The position numbers and the translations under genes are program-made. DNA of 64,000 nt from Acetobacter fallax (lineage in GTDB: Bacteria; Pseudomonadota; Alphaproteobacteria; Acetobacterales; Acetobacteraceae), in assembly GCF_011516735.1 (NCBI RefSeq), contig NZ_WOSX01000015.1:18531-82530 (forward strand). Direction: 5' to 3'. The notes under the pieces are model-generated. The model ran no database searches. It had not been told where the DNA came from and saw only the letters and a list, made by a program, of their open reading frames with translations. Numbering within the stretch: the first letter of the stretch is position 1; every line of letters begins with the position of its first letter. Positions 45,741 to 54,884 of this stretch are shown piece by piece.

Positions 45741-46625
45741 GTGGAGCTGCGCCATCTCCGTTACTTTGTCGCCGTCGCGGAAGAACTGAATTTCACCCGC
45801 GCCGCCGCACGGCTCGGGATCGGCCAGCCACCCCTCAGCCAGCAGATCCGCGACCTTGAGCGAGAACTCAGCGTCACCCTGTTCGTCAGGCGACCGCAGG
45901 GAGCGGAACTCACGCCAGCGGGAGCCGTGTTTCTGCACGAGGCCCGGTCCGTGCTGGAAATGGCACAACATGCACGAACGAGCGCTGTTCTGGCGCAGCG
46001 TGGCCAGATCGGACATCTGCGACTTGGCTACGCATCCTCCGTCGCGCTGCACCCCCTCGTCAGCAACACGATCCGCCGCTTTCGGGGGCTCTGGCCCGAG
46101 GTGGTTCTCGCCGTCTCAGAAGGAAACTCCCGCGAACTGATCGAACGCCTGCACACTGGTCGCGCCGATGCCGTATTCGTGCGGCCCGGGCCTGCTGACC
46201 CTCCCGGAACGCGGCTGCTACGCCTTCCCGGAGAACCAATGCGAATTGTGCTGCCGGCAGAACACCCCCTCGCGGCCTGCTCCGAAATTCCCCTTGCAAC
46301 GCTGGCTATGGAGCCCTTCATCCTGTTCGCCCGCGCCGTCGGGCTGAGCCTGTTCGATGCCATTGTCGCAGCATGCCGGGAGGCGGGGTTTGAGCCATCG
46401 GTCGTGCAGGAAGCACCGCAGATTTCGTCAGTCGTAAATCTGGTCGCGGCAGGACTGGGAATCTCGGTGGTCCCGGAATCGATCACGCAACTCCGCCTGC
46501 ATGGCGTGGTGTACCGCCCGATCCGGGCTCCGGCCCCCCTGGCCAGCATCGGACTGGCCGCAGCGGCAGAGAAACCATCGGTTCTCGTGGATCATCTGTT
46601 CAGCCTAATGGATCCGGAAACGTAA
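45741..46625 (+). CDS. LysR-family regulator, divergent from MFS exporter
   Basis: A 294-residue regulator taken from the GTG at 45741, which encodes VELRHLRYFVAVAEELNFTRAAARLGIGQPPLSQQIRDLE and has GGAG 9 bases upstream. ATG 45726 or TTG 45714 would add residues but have no ribosome site. The effector domain keeps LRLGYASSVALHP and AAGLGISVVPESI. The start of the family and the divergent layout indicate control of the adjacent exporter. Confidence 0.9.
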   Translation: MELRHLRYFVAVAEELNFTRAAARLGIGQPPLSQQIRDLERELSVTLFVRRPQGAELTPAGAVFLHEARSVLEMAQHARTSAVLAQRGQIGHLRLGYASSVALHPLVSNTIRRFRGLWPEVVLAVSEGNSRELIERLHTGRADAVFVRPGPADPPGTRLLRLPGEPMRIVLPAEHPLAACSEIPLATLAMEPFILFARAVGLSLFDAIVAACREAGFEPSVVQEAPQISSVVNLVAAGLGISVVPESITQLRLHGVVYRPIRAPAPLASIGLAAAAEKPSVLVDHLFSLMDPET

Positions 46626-46747
46626 CAGCGCAATACCAGCCCGCGTCAAAACTGACACACGGGATGGAAACCAGGGCTCTGCCGGGACCCGGCAGGGACC
46701 ACGGGCCCCCGCACCCCAAACTGTTTATAATAAAATGGCTTCCAAAA

Positions 46748-46917
46748 GCTTTGTTGTCGTTACGAGTTGATCTGTGATTTTTCAAAGGGTTAGAAAAAGA
46801 CCGGGCTCTGCCCGAACCCGGAAGGGGTCGCAGACCCCTTCACCCCAATCTGTTGATAAATAAGCAGGTTTCCAAAGGTCTGTGACCTTTGGTGGGTTCC
46901 AGGGCAAAGCCCTGAGA
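46748..46917. repeat. Hairpin repeat family, copy C (170 bp)
   Basis: Begins GCTTTGTTGTCGTTACGAG and runs collinear with copy B over exactly 170 bases. It has the CCGGGCTCTGCCCG, AGGGGTCGCAGACCCCTT, CCAAAGGTCTGTGACCTTTG and CAGGGCAAAGCCCTG hairpins. Base changes from copy B fall mostly in loops. It lies between the LysR gene and the convergent permease gene, together with further short hairpins from about 46672. Confidence 0.87.
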
Positions 46918-46956
46918 CGGCAACAGGGCTGACCGGATCAGAGTGAAGGGCGCCCC

Positions 46957-48354
46957 TCACTGCCCCGAACTGTCAGACGCCCCCGACCGACCCCGCCGCA
47001 ATGCGACAACACTCGCCAGAGCGATCAGCAGAATTGACCCGCCAGCCAGTTCGCCATTCAGACGCGCCTCCGGCAGCACCAGGATCAGCAGAAACAGCGC
47101 CCCCAGAACAAGGGGAAGCATCCTCGCCAGAATCAGTCGGAAACGCCCTTCGATACGGTCCCTGTTTCGGTAACATGACAAAGACACCATGAAATATGTG
47201 AAAATGACAACCGATCCGGATGCTCCCAGCAGCACGGCATAAGCCCGCGATGGAGACCACGCCGCCGAGGCTATGATGATCACCTCCAGCACCGAACTGA
47301 TCGCTACCGCCATCACAGGAACCCCGTGCTCCAGGGAGCGCCCGAAAGCCGCCGGGGCGCAGCCCAGTTCCGAAAGTTCCCTGATCACACGTGAAACAAC
47401 ATATTTCGCAGAGTTCAGACAGGACAGCACCGCCACGAGCGTCACCGCCACGGCCACAGCTTCCGCAAACGGCACGGCCAGATAATGCATCACCAGAAGA
47501 AAAGGCGACTGCCCCGGCGTGACCAGCGTCCAGGGCCGCAACGAAAGAATGACCAGAACGGAGCCCAGATAAAACATCAGAATGAAAAGTGGGACCCGGC
47601 TGACCGTCCGCCTGATACTCTGCTGCGGATCTTCACTCTCCACAGCGGCAACAAACGCAATCTCACATCCCGTAAACGTCTGAACGATCATCGGAACGAC
47701 CGCCAGAACCGCCCAGCCGCCAAGCGGGAAAAACCCGCCATGACCGAGAAGATTGTCATGAACCTCGCTGATCGCGTCCGGTGTCTTCAGCCCCCACCAG
47801 ACACCCAGCGCCGCAAACAGCCCCAGCGCCGCCAGCTTGATCACCGACAGAACCGCCTCGCTCCTGCCGTAAACTCGCACCGGCAACGTGTTGAGCAGCA
47901 GCGCCACACCCACCAGCAGCAAAGATCCCACGGGTGCGCGCAATCCTGACAGCGTGCTGATGATCAGCCCTCCCGCCACGGCCTGCGCGCCTCCCGTGAC
48001 CACCCACAGAAACGCATAACTCCACCCGGTCACGAACGCGGAGCGCTGGCCGAGAACCTGCCCGACATGCGAGATGAATGACCCCCGCCCTTCATGCTGG
48101 ATCGCAAGCTCGCCAAGCAGCAGCATCGCCGCCCAGACAACAGCGCCCGCCAGAACATAGGCCAGGACAACGGACGGCCCGGCACCGGCAATCGTCGCCG
48201 ACGTCCCCACAAAGAGTCCCGCACCGATGATCCCGCCAACCGAGATCATGGAAACCTGCCACCCCGTCAGCCGCCGGGGTGTCGTTCCCGATACGGAAGG
48301 AAAATCCGTCACCACAGAAGAAACAGTCACACTGTCCCCCGTGTCCGCCGTCAT
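46957..48354 (-). CDS. APC-family amino acid permease (GABA/aromatic type)
   Basis: A 465-residue permease with about 12 membrane segments. The N-terminal signature LTGWQVSMISVGGIIGAGLFVGTSATIAGAGPSVVLAYVLAG and the conserved SEDPQQSIRRTVSRV loop mark the amino acid transporter group. It would import an amino acid or amine by proton symport. Its start overlaps the stop of the dioxygenase gene upstream by 4 bases, so the two are co-translated. Confidence 0.9.
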   Translation of the reverse strand: MTADTGDSVTVSSVVTDFPSVSGTTPRRLTGWQVSMISVGGIIGAGLFVGTSATIAGAGPSVVLAYVLAGAVVWAAMLLLGELAIQHEGRGSFISHVGQVLGQRSAFVTGWSYAFLWVVTGGAQAVAGGLIISTLSGLRAPVGSLLLVGVALLLNTLPVRVYGRSEAVLSVIKLAALGLFAALGVWWGLKTPDAISEVHDNLLGHGGFFPLGGWAVLAVVPMIVQTFTGCEIAFVAAVESEDPQQSIRRTVSRVPLFILMFYLGSVLVILSLRPWTLVTPGQSPFLLVMHYLAVPFAEAVAVAVTLVAVLSCLNSAKYVVSRVIRELSELGCAPAAFGRSLEHGVPVMAVAISSVLEVIIIASAAWSPSRAYAVLLGASGSVVIFTYFMVSLSCYRNRDRIEGRFRLILARMLPLVLGALFLLILVLPEARLNGELAGGSILLIALASVVALRRGRSGASDSSGQ

Positions 48355-49328
48355 GAAATACCTGTTCCGCGTGGACCCACAGGGCGATCTCCGAGAATGG
48401 TGACGCGATGCATGATGCGTCTGTGCGGACGATAATCATCCACCGCATAATGCTGCGTGACACGATTATCCCAGAAAGCAACGTCGCCGTCACGCCAGGA
48501 CCATCGGATCTGGAACTCAGGCTTCGCCAGATGCCTGAACAGGAAGGCAAGCAACGCCGCGCCTTCCTCCGGCTCAAGGTCGCAGATCTCAGACGTGAAG
48601 CCCTCATTCACGAAGATCGCCTTACGTCCGGTTTCAGGATGAATCCTGATGACCGGATGCTCAACCGGAGGATGCCTGTTGCGCACCGCCATCCAGCGGT
48701 CCCGCTCCTCCGGCGACCGCCCGAACCGCGACAGAGGAAACGACCGCGTGAAATCATGCAGTGCCGTCAGACCATCCAGATGCACCTTCATGACCGGCGA
48801 CAACGCGTCATACGCAGCCGTCGTGCTCGCCCACAATGTATCTCCGCCCGTCTCCGGCAGATGACGCGCCACCAGAATTGCCCCCAGAGACGGCGTCTCG
48901 GAAAACGTTACATCCGTGTGCCACAACGCGTTGTCCTTAAGATCCGTCCGGTCCGTATCCAGAACGATCGCCTCCGGAACACCGGCAACCGTCGGGTACA
49001 CCGGATGAATGTGCAGCGAACCAAACGCCGCCCCCAGATCCCGATGCTGCCGCGACGTCAGAGACTGCCCCCGGAAAAACAGAACCTGATGCGACAGAAG
49101 CAGGTCTCTGAGCCCGGCGATCGCACTCGCCGGCAGCGGCCCGGCCAGATCGACGCCATGCACGACCGCCCCGATGCCCGGTGATAGTCGCTCCACCTGC
49201 CAGCGCCCGAAAGCAATGCAGGACGCCCCGCTGTCGTGGCGCCCCCCGACCACGAGCGCATCCGGCAAAGGCGAAAACGGAGCGGGACCAGCGTTCTGAT
49301 ACGTCTGATGAAGAGTCGACAGGGACAT
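48351..49328 (-). CDS. TauD/TfdA-family Fe(II)/2-oxoglutarate dioxygenase
   Basis: A 325-residue enzyme starting at the ATG at 49328 (GGGAGGAA 9 bases upstream). Metal ligands are in LWHTDVTFSETP (HxD) and the distal His of VTQHYAVDDYRPHRRIMHRV, with the 2-oxoglutarate Arg close by. The family hydroxylates and cleaves taurine, alkylsulfonates, sulfate esters or chlorinated acids. Here it is coupled to an amino acid permease, which favours an amino-acid-like or sulfonate substrate. Divergent from a TonB receptor gene. Confidence 0.88.
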   Translation of the reverse strand: MSLSTLHQTYQNAGPAPFSPLPDALVVGGRHDSGASCIAFGRWQVERLSPGIGAVVHGVDLAGPLPASAIAGLRDLLLSHQVLFFRGQSLTSRQHRDLGAAFGSLHIHPVYPTVAGVPEAIVLDTDRTDLKDNALWHTDVTFSETPSLGAILVARHLPETGGDTLWASTTAAYDALSPVMKVHLDGLTALHDFTRSFPLSRFGRSPEERDRWMAVRNRHPPVEHPVIRIHPETGRKAIFVNEGFTSEICDLEPEEGAALLAFLFRHLAKPEFQIRWSWRDGDVAFWDNRVTQHYAVDDYRPHRRIMHRVTILGDRPVGPRGTGIS

Positions 49329-49373
49329 GATGCGGTTCCTCCCATCCGGGATAAGCAGAGCGCCCATATTCAC

Positions 49374-49582
49374 AGATATTACCAGTTAGTCAATATAATT
49401 TAACTACATACAATAGTGTTATATTAAACCATGAAAACAAACGATAAAAATATCCACCCATATTTTGCCATTCTTTAGCCCACGAGAAAGCAACCCGTTT
49501 TCCAGCAGATATCTGAAAAAACGGTAATTTACCTGTTGCAAAATGTTATTTTTAGATGTGTATGTAATACCACCATTAACAT
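49374..49582. promoter_or_regulatory. AT-rich divergent region before the TonB receptor
   Basis: About 200 bases, markedly AT-rich (for example TATTACCAGTTAGTCAATATAA), between the dioxygenase and receptor genes. It must hold promoters for both directions. No clear operator seen. Confidence 0.5.
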
Positions 49583-49630
49583 ATGTTGTTTCCGGGTGTG
49601 TCGCCCCACCCCTTATCGAGACTGGTCACC

Positions 49631-52081
49631 ATGAAGACAGGCTACTCCCTCGCATGGCTCGGGCTGTCCGGCCTGACGCTGGTTGCCACAATGCCGGCCA
49701 CGGGCGCTACCATCGCAGACAACCGGCACCTGCCTCCCGCCTCTTCCACCCGCACCGGCAAACCGCATCTCCCGCCCCACAGAACCGCTCTCGCAACAAA
49801 GAATGAGGATGTCGCCGTTCAGGCCCGTCACATCCTGCGCGGCACAAAGGAAGTTCTGACACGCAAGGTCATGGAGCAGCAGGTCCCCGGCACCAACCCA
49901 CTCAAAGTGCTCGCCCAGACCCCCGGCGTCATGTTCCAGTCCGATGACCCGCAGGGCCTCGATACCTATTCCGTCCAGCTTTACATGCACGGCTTCGTCC
50001 AGAACGAAATCGGCATGACCCTGGACGATATTCCACTCGGCGAACCAACCTTCCGCAACTACAACGGCCTCAATCCCCTCCAGGCCATCTCGGCGGAAAA
50101 CGTCGAACGCCTCGACGTGACCCAGAGCACCGGCGCGGAATCCACCGCCAGCACCAATAATCTCGGCGGCTCCATCAACTACGTCTCCACAGCGCCGCAT
50201 GACAAAGCCGGCGGCACCGTCGTCCAGACCTTCGGCAGCAACGCGCTTTTCCACTCCTTCTTCCGCGTCGATTCCGGAAAACTCAACGAAAGCGGCACAA
50301 AGTTTTTCGTGTCCTACATGCGCAACCAGACCGAAAAATGGAAAGGCGGCGGCGACCAGTTCATGCAACAGATCAATGCGAAACTCGTCCAGCCCATCGG
50401 CACACAAAGCCAGATCAGCGTGTTCTTCGACCGTGACGATCTGCAAATGGTCAACTATCAGGACTACTCACCCAACTGGCTGAAAAACAACGGCTATAAT
50501 CTCGACAATTTCTACGGCCTGCCCAACGCCTGGGCCAATGCCTACAACGCCTCACGCGGCATTTACCCGGCGTCCTACAAAAACGTTTCCGACCCGAAGG
50601 ACGCATCCTACTATGAGAGCACCGCGACGTCCGCGGATTATTTCGGTGGCGTGACGGCTGATCTCGCACTGACAAACCGCCTGCGCTGGAAAACAACGTT
50701 CTACGGACACGAAGAAACCGGACATGGAACCTATACCAGCCCCTATGCCTGCACGGACGCGACAGCCAGCCCCTGCCCCGTCGCCGATGACACGATCCGC
50801 CTGAATGGCAGCCGCATCTTCGAACAGGTCCGCAGACCGTTTATCGAGCGTTTCGGCGGCCTCTCCTCCCTCAGCTACGATATCGGACAACATGCCCTGT
50901 CAGGCGGCGTCTGGTACGAAAACAACCATTATTCAACCTACGCTTACGCTTATCAGCAGCCGCTGGAAGGCGAAGGCTCACCGCTTAACCCGTTCGGCAG
51001 CTTTGCCGGCGTCCCGCGCCGCACACTCTGGGGCCAGCAATACAACACCAACACCTTCACCGCTTTCATTCAGGATACCTGGCACCCGGTCCGGTCCCTC
51101 GCCGTGCATTTCGGCTTCCGGTCCATCCTGAACACCACACGTGTCGGCGATGCACAGAACTGGTCTCTCCGCTTCCCGGCGCTGGCCACCAGCGAAAGCC
51201 TGACAACCGCAAAAGCCTTCCTGCCACATATCAGCGCCGACTGGAATTTCCTCAGAAACAATCAACTGTTTTTCGACATCTCTGAAAACGCACACACATA
51301 TCCGCAGTCCGGCTACAACTCCGGCAACGCCCCCATGGCCGTGTCACAGGCCGCCTACAACGCCGTGCGCGACACCCTGAAACCTGAAACCGCCTGGACC
51401 TTCGCCGCCGGATACCGCTACAGCGACCACCTGATCCAGGCGAGCCTTTATCTCTACAGAACCAACTTCAACAATCGCCTCCAGCAGATCCTGGCCAATA
51501 CCGGCTCCGGCGCCCTGCTGACCAACACCACCGGCACCGTTCAGAATGTCGGCGGCGTCACCATGAACGGCGTCGATGGCGGCATCACGATCACACCCGT
51601 CCGGGGCCTCGCCCTGTTCAACAGCATCAGTTACAACCACTCGGTCTATGACCAGAACATCACCAGCGGCGGCGTCACCTACAACACCCGCAACCGTCAG
51701 GTCGTCGGATATCCGCGTTTCATGTATAAAACGCGCCTGTCCTACGACTGGCACAATCTCCAGACCTATATCGACGCACAATACTACGGGCGTCGCAGCT
51801 TCGATTACGTCGGGGACTACCAGATCGCCCCCTACTGGATGAGCGATCTCGGCCTCTCCTACACATTCCACAATATCGGCGTCGGCACAGGCAACCGTTT
51901 CTCCGTCCATCGCCTCGTGCTGTCCTTCAACATCTACAACCTGGCAAACACGAAATACGTCTCCACCATGGGACAGAACGGCTACACCATGAGCAACGCG
52001 GACGATGCCGCATTCAACAACCAGTCCATCCTCCTCGGCGCGCCGCGTCAGTTCTTCGGATCAGTACGGGCGGAATTCTGA
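49631..52081 (+). CDS. TonB-dependent outer-membrane receptor (second)
   Basis: An 816-residue receptor from the ATG at 49631, with signal peptide MKTGYSLAWLGLSGLTLVA and an ATGA cleavage region. The plug domain (KVLAQTPGVMFQSDD, YMHGFVQNEIGMTLDDIPLG, VERLDVTQSTGAESTASTNNLGGSINYVS) is complete, and the barrel runs to the C-terminal SVRAEF. The gene uses C-ending codons (CTC, GGC, ATC) very often. Substrate unknown; position opposite the dioxygenase suggests the same compound or its metal carrier. Confidence 0.92.
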   Translation: MKTGYSLAWLGLSGLTLVATMPATGATIADNRHLPPASSTRTGKPHLPPHRTALATKNEDVAVQARHILRGTKEVLTRKVMEQQVPGTNPLKVLAQTPGVMFQSDDPQGLDTYSVQLYMHGFVQNEIGMTLDDIPLGEPTFRNYNGLNPLQAISAENVERLDVTQSTGAESTASTNNLGGSINYVSTAPHDKAGGTVVQTFGSNALFHSFFRVDSGKLNESGTKFFVSYMRNQTEKWKGGGDQFMQQINAKLVQPIGTQSQISVFFDRDDLQMVNYQDYSPNWLKNNGYNLDNFYGLPNAWANAYNASRGIYPASYKNVSDPKDASYYESTATSADYFGGVTADLALTNRLRWKTTFYGHEETGHGTYTSPYACTDATASPCPVADDTIRLNGSRIFEQVRRPFIERFGGLSSLSYDIGQHALSGGVWYENNHYSTYAYAYQQPLEGEGSPLNPFGSFAGVPRRTLWGQQYNTNTFTAFIQDTWHPVRSLAVHFGFRSILNTTRVGDAQNWSLRFPALATSESLTTAKAFLPHISADWNFLRNNQLFFDISENAHTYPQSGYNSGNAPMAVSQAAYNAVRDTLKPETAWTFAAGYRYSDHLIQASLYLYRTNFNNRLQQILANTGSGALLTNTTGTVQNVGGVTMNGVDGGITITPVRGLALFNSISYNHSVYDQNITSGGVTYNTRNRQVVGYPRFMYKTRLSYDWHNLQTYIDAQYYGRRSFDYVGDYQIAPYWMSDLGLSYTFHNIGVGTGNRFSVHRLVLSFNIYNLANTKYVSTMGQNGYTMSNADDAAFNNQSILLGAPRQFFGSVRAEF

Positions 52082-52270
52082 CAGGCTGTTGCCCTGTGTC
52101 CGACTGACATCAGGGCTCCACACGGGAACCCGGCAAAGGCTCGCCTTCGCAAACCACTTTCGGGGTGCAGGGGCCTGCGGTCTCTGCCGGGTCCGGACAG
52201 GCCCGAAGGCTCTCACCCACAGGCCAGTACAGCCTCTGGCATAACGGTCAGGGCCGCTGGCATCAGAATC

Positions 52271-52313
52271 AAAAAAAGCGGGACAAACCTGCTGTCCGCA
52301 GATCCGTCCCGCT
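52271..52313 (-). terminator. Terminator for the minus-strand TonB receptor
   Basis: AGCGGGAC (52277-52284) pairs with GTCCCGCT (52306-52313) around a 21-base loop that can itself pair (CTGC with GCAG); seven T follow on the minus strand. Lies 36 bases after the receptor stop. Confidence 0.8.
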
Positions 52314-52348
52314 TATCAGAGAACGCGCCACCGGCGAACCGGATGCGA

Positions 52349-54682
52349 TCAGAAAGATGTCGAAATCGTTCCGGTCATGGTGAAACGTGGCTCCACCATA
52401 AAGGAATTTCCATAACCGGTGTAAGCAGCCTGACTTCCGCTCCAGACAGCCATGCTGTTCGCATCCTTGCGGCTGTAAACCACACCCATCGGTCCGGTGC
52501 GCACAATAGAACCGGTAAGATTTGTGAAATTCAGCCGGAATGTCGGTGATTTTGCGAACAGAAAGGCCGGAAAATGATAGCCGAGCGACAGGGTGTCAGT
52601 CACATAACCGGGCATATGCTGATCACCGGCCAGGCTGACGGATTGCGCGCCGGAATAATGGACCGTCCCGTTCGCAAAGAACCCCTTATACACATAGGTC
52701 AACCCGAAATTCGCCATGACACGCGGCGCCATAACCGCCTGCGTCCCTTTCGAGTGGATCATCATGTTCGTGTTAGGATCAAGAACGTTGCTGTCCTGCG
52801 TAGCGTGGAGATATTCCACGGATGCATAGGGACTGAAGCCATAGATGGGACGGCCTGACACCATCACATCAACGCCACGCATGGTCTGGTTGCCAATCGA
52901 TATCGGCAGAAAGCTGTTCATGCCGATATACTGATTCACGATGCGGTTCGTAACGTTGTAGTTGAACAGAGCCACATCAGCCATAATGTACTTGTCGTGA
53001 TACCGGTACCCGAGCTCTTCTTTGATGGAATACTGATTTTTCAGGAAGTTGGGACCCGTTGGCAGCCAGCCCATATCCGTGCCACTCGGCTGACGGTAAT
53101 CCCCTTCGGCATTGACGTAAATCTGGTGATGCTCGTTGAAGTTATAGCCGATCGAAAGCTGTGGCAGCGGCTCAGTCGTATTTTTGCTGTATCGGGAATA
53201 CGGGTCCGACGTCCAGCTGTTGGACATGACGAATTTGAACCCCGCGTGAATCACGAGCTTATCGTTAAGATATTTCGCCGTATCCTGAATAAACAGGGAA
53301 TGCAGTTCGTAGCCCGCATCCTGCCCGTAAGTCGTCTGGGTCTTATAAAAATACCACGGACTGGACGGGCTTCCGTCAGCCTGCGTGGAGCCGCTCGGAT
53401 AAGACTGATTGGTATAGTTGTTCTCATACCAGTACCCGACAGACGCCGTATTGTGGCGATCGATCTCCCAGTTCAGTTTCGCAACAGCGCCAACCTGACG
53501 GGTCGCATTCTGCAGAAAGAAACTGGTCTGGCTTTTACCGGTATCATCATAGCCACCAGGCGCGGCATCCCAGCCCTGTCCGAAGCTGAAATACGGCTGC
53601 AGATCGAAGCTGAGCCGGGCTGGCAGAACAATATGGACCGGAGCAGTCAGGAAAACCTGATTCCAGTGATCCTTGCTGTTCTTCCAGTAATTGGCACTGG
53701 TCTTGTCATCATTACGACCATACCCGATGCCGGTATGCTTGTAGCTGTAGAATTCCTGCGCGGTCGGATAGTTGTCAATCGTGAAATTTTCGTTATTCCA
53801 CGACAGGAAAAGCTTCGCGGTCGAGCCGTTATCCCAGTCTTTCTGAACACCGAAATCCAGATGACGCCGCTCGTTGATGCCAGCGCCCATCCAGCTCCGG
53901 TTATGGGCATTGGAAAACGAAAGGTAACTGCGGACGCCGCTGTTCCCGATTTCACCCGTTTCAAGACGGAGAAATTCCCGCGACAGATTGTTCGTGCCGT
54001 ATGAGAAATCCATCATACCGCCAAACTTCTGCGCCGCGGTATGGCTGTGCTCGCTCATCACGCCACCAGCGGCCGACATCACAGGAAGGTCAGTGCCGGA
54101 ACTGCCCGGAGTCACATTAACTTCCTCAAGATTCTCCGAATCGATGTCCTCGGCCAGGTATTTCGCGGCAGCGGCAGGCGCGCCGTCGACCATCAGCCCC
54201 ATATCCAGATCGGTCAGTCCGCGAACCTCGATCATGCCGCCCTGCATACCCGCGCTGTCAGGCGTCGAGACGTTAAGGCTGGGCAGATTCTTGATCAGAT
54301 CAAGCGCCGTGCTGGTCGGGGCGCGCATGTTGATAAATTCTTTTGTCACGGTCTGAACCGTGTGCGGCGCAGTCTCGATGCGCATCATGCCACCGCCGCC
54401 ATTCCGTGCATTACGGGCGGCTCTGACCGTCACGGATTCCATGTCGTTCGAGTCAACATGGTCGGCCCGTTTCGGTGCCACGGCCGGCGCGGTGCGCGCT
54501 GAAGCCGGAGTCTGATGCCGGGCAGCAGACCGGACATGATGCACGGTGCCGGAAGTTTCGGGTGTTGCCGCAACGGCGGATGTCGCCCAGACAACGCTTG
54601 CCGCGCAGCCCAGCACGGTCGTACACGCCAGCAACGACCGGACGCGGATCCGCCGATCAAAGACCGATTTCAGATGAACCAT
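52349..54682 (-). CDS. TonB-dependent outer-membrane receptor (third)
   Basis: A 777-residue receptor from the ATG at 54682, with a basic leader and signal peptide (LLACTTVLGCAASVVWATSAVAA). The plug begins after TVRAARNARNGGGG and contains PSLNVSTPDSAGMQGGMIEVRGLTDLDMGLMVDGAP and a conserved SAAGGVM segment. The barrel ends GTISTSF. Faces the other large receptor in convergent orientation. The two differ enough in plug sequence to suggest different ligands. Confidence 0.92.
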   Translation of the reverse strand: MVHLKSVFDRRIRVRSLLACTTVLGCAASVVWATSAVAATPETSGTVHHVRSAARHQTPASARTAPAVAPKRADHVDSNDMESVTVRAARNARNGGGGMMRIETAPHTVQTVTKEFINMRAPTSTALDLIKNLPSLNVSTPDSAGMQGGMIEVRGLTDLDMGLMVDGAPAAAAKYLAEDIDSENLEEVNVTPGSSGTDLPVMSAAGGVMSEHSHTAAQKFGGMMDFSYGTNNLSREFLRLETGEIGNSGVRSYLSFSNAHNRSWMGAGINERRHLDFGVQKDWDNGSTAKLFLSWNNENFTIDNYPTAQEFYSYKHTGIGYGRNDDKTSANYWKNSKDHWNQVFLTAPVHIVLPARLSFDLQPYFSFGQGWDAAPGGYDDTGKSQTSFFLQNATRQVGAVAKLNWEIDRHNTASVGYWYENNYTNQSYPSGSTQADGSPSSPWYFYKTQTTYGQDAGYELHSLFIQDTAKYLNDKLVIHAGFKFVMSNSWTSDPYSRYSKNTTEPLPQLSIGYNFNEHHQIYVNAEGDYRQPSGTDMGWLPTGPNFLKNQYSIKEELGYRYHDKYIMADVALFNYNVTNRIVNQYIGMNSFLPISIGNQTMRGVDVMVSGRPIYGFSPYASVEYLHATQDSNVLDPNTNMMIHSKGTQAVMAPRVMANFGLTYVYKGFFANGTVHYSGAQSVSLAGDQHMPGYVTDTLSLGYHFPAFLFAKSPTFRLNFTNLTGSIVRTGPMGVVYSRKDANSMAVWSGSQAAYTGYGNSFMVEPRFTMTGTISTSF

Positions 54683-54884
54683 AGACCCCCCAGGGAGCGA
54701 AAACGCCTGAATACCTGTGCCTCTTCGTCCTGAGCGTCCCCCCTCAGAAATACCCGGAAGTCTGAAACACAACCGTTCGCGAGCCTACACAACGTCCGGT
54801 GTCGTATCAATCCGAAGTAAGAACATTCAGGGAATCTGCAACAGGGTGTGTCTTTATGGCCACCCTCACCTCCCGCATCCGCCC

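Noticed and set aside
36401..46917. Hairpin repeat copies considered as CRISPR repeats
   Set aside because: Copies are kilobases apart, 170 bp long and without spacers or cas genes.
52997..54004. Plus-strand open frame opposite the third TonB receptor
   Set aside because: Antisense to a well-supported receptor; isoleucine/arginine-rich shadow.
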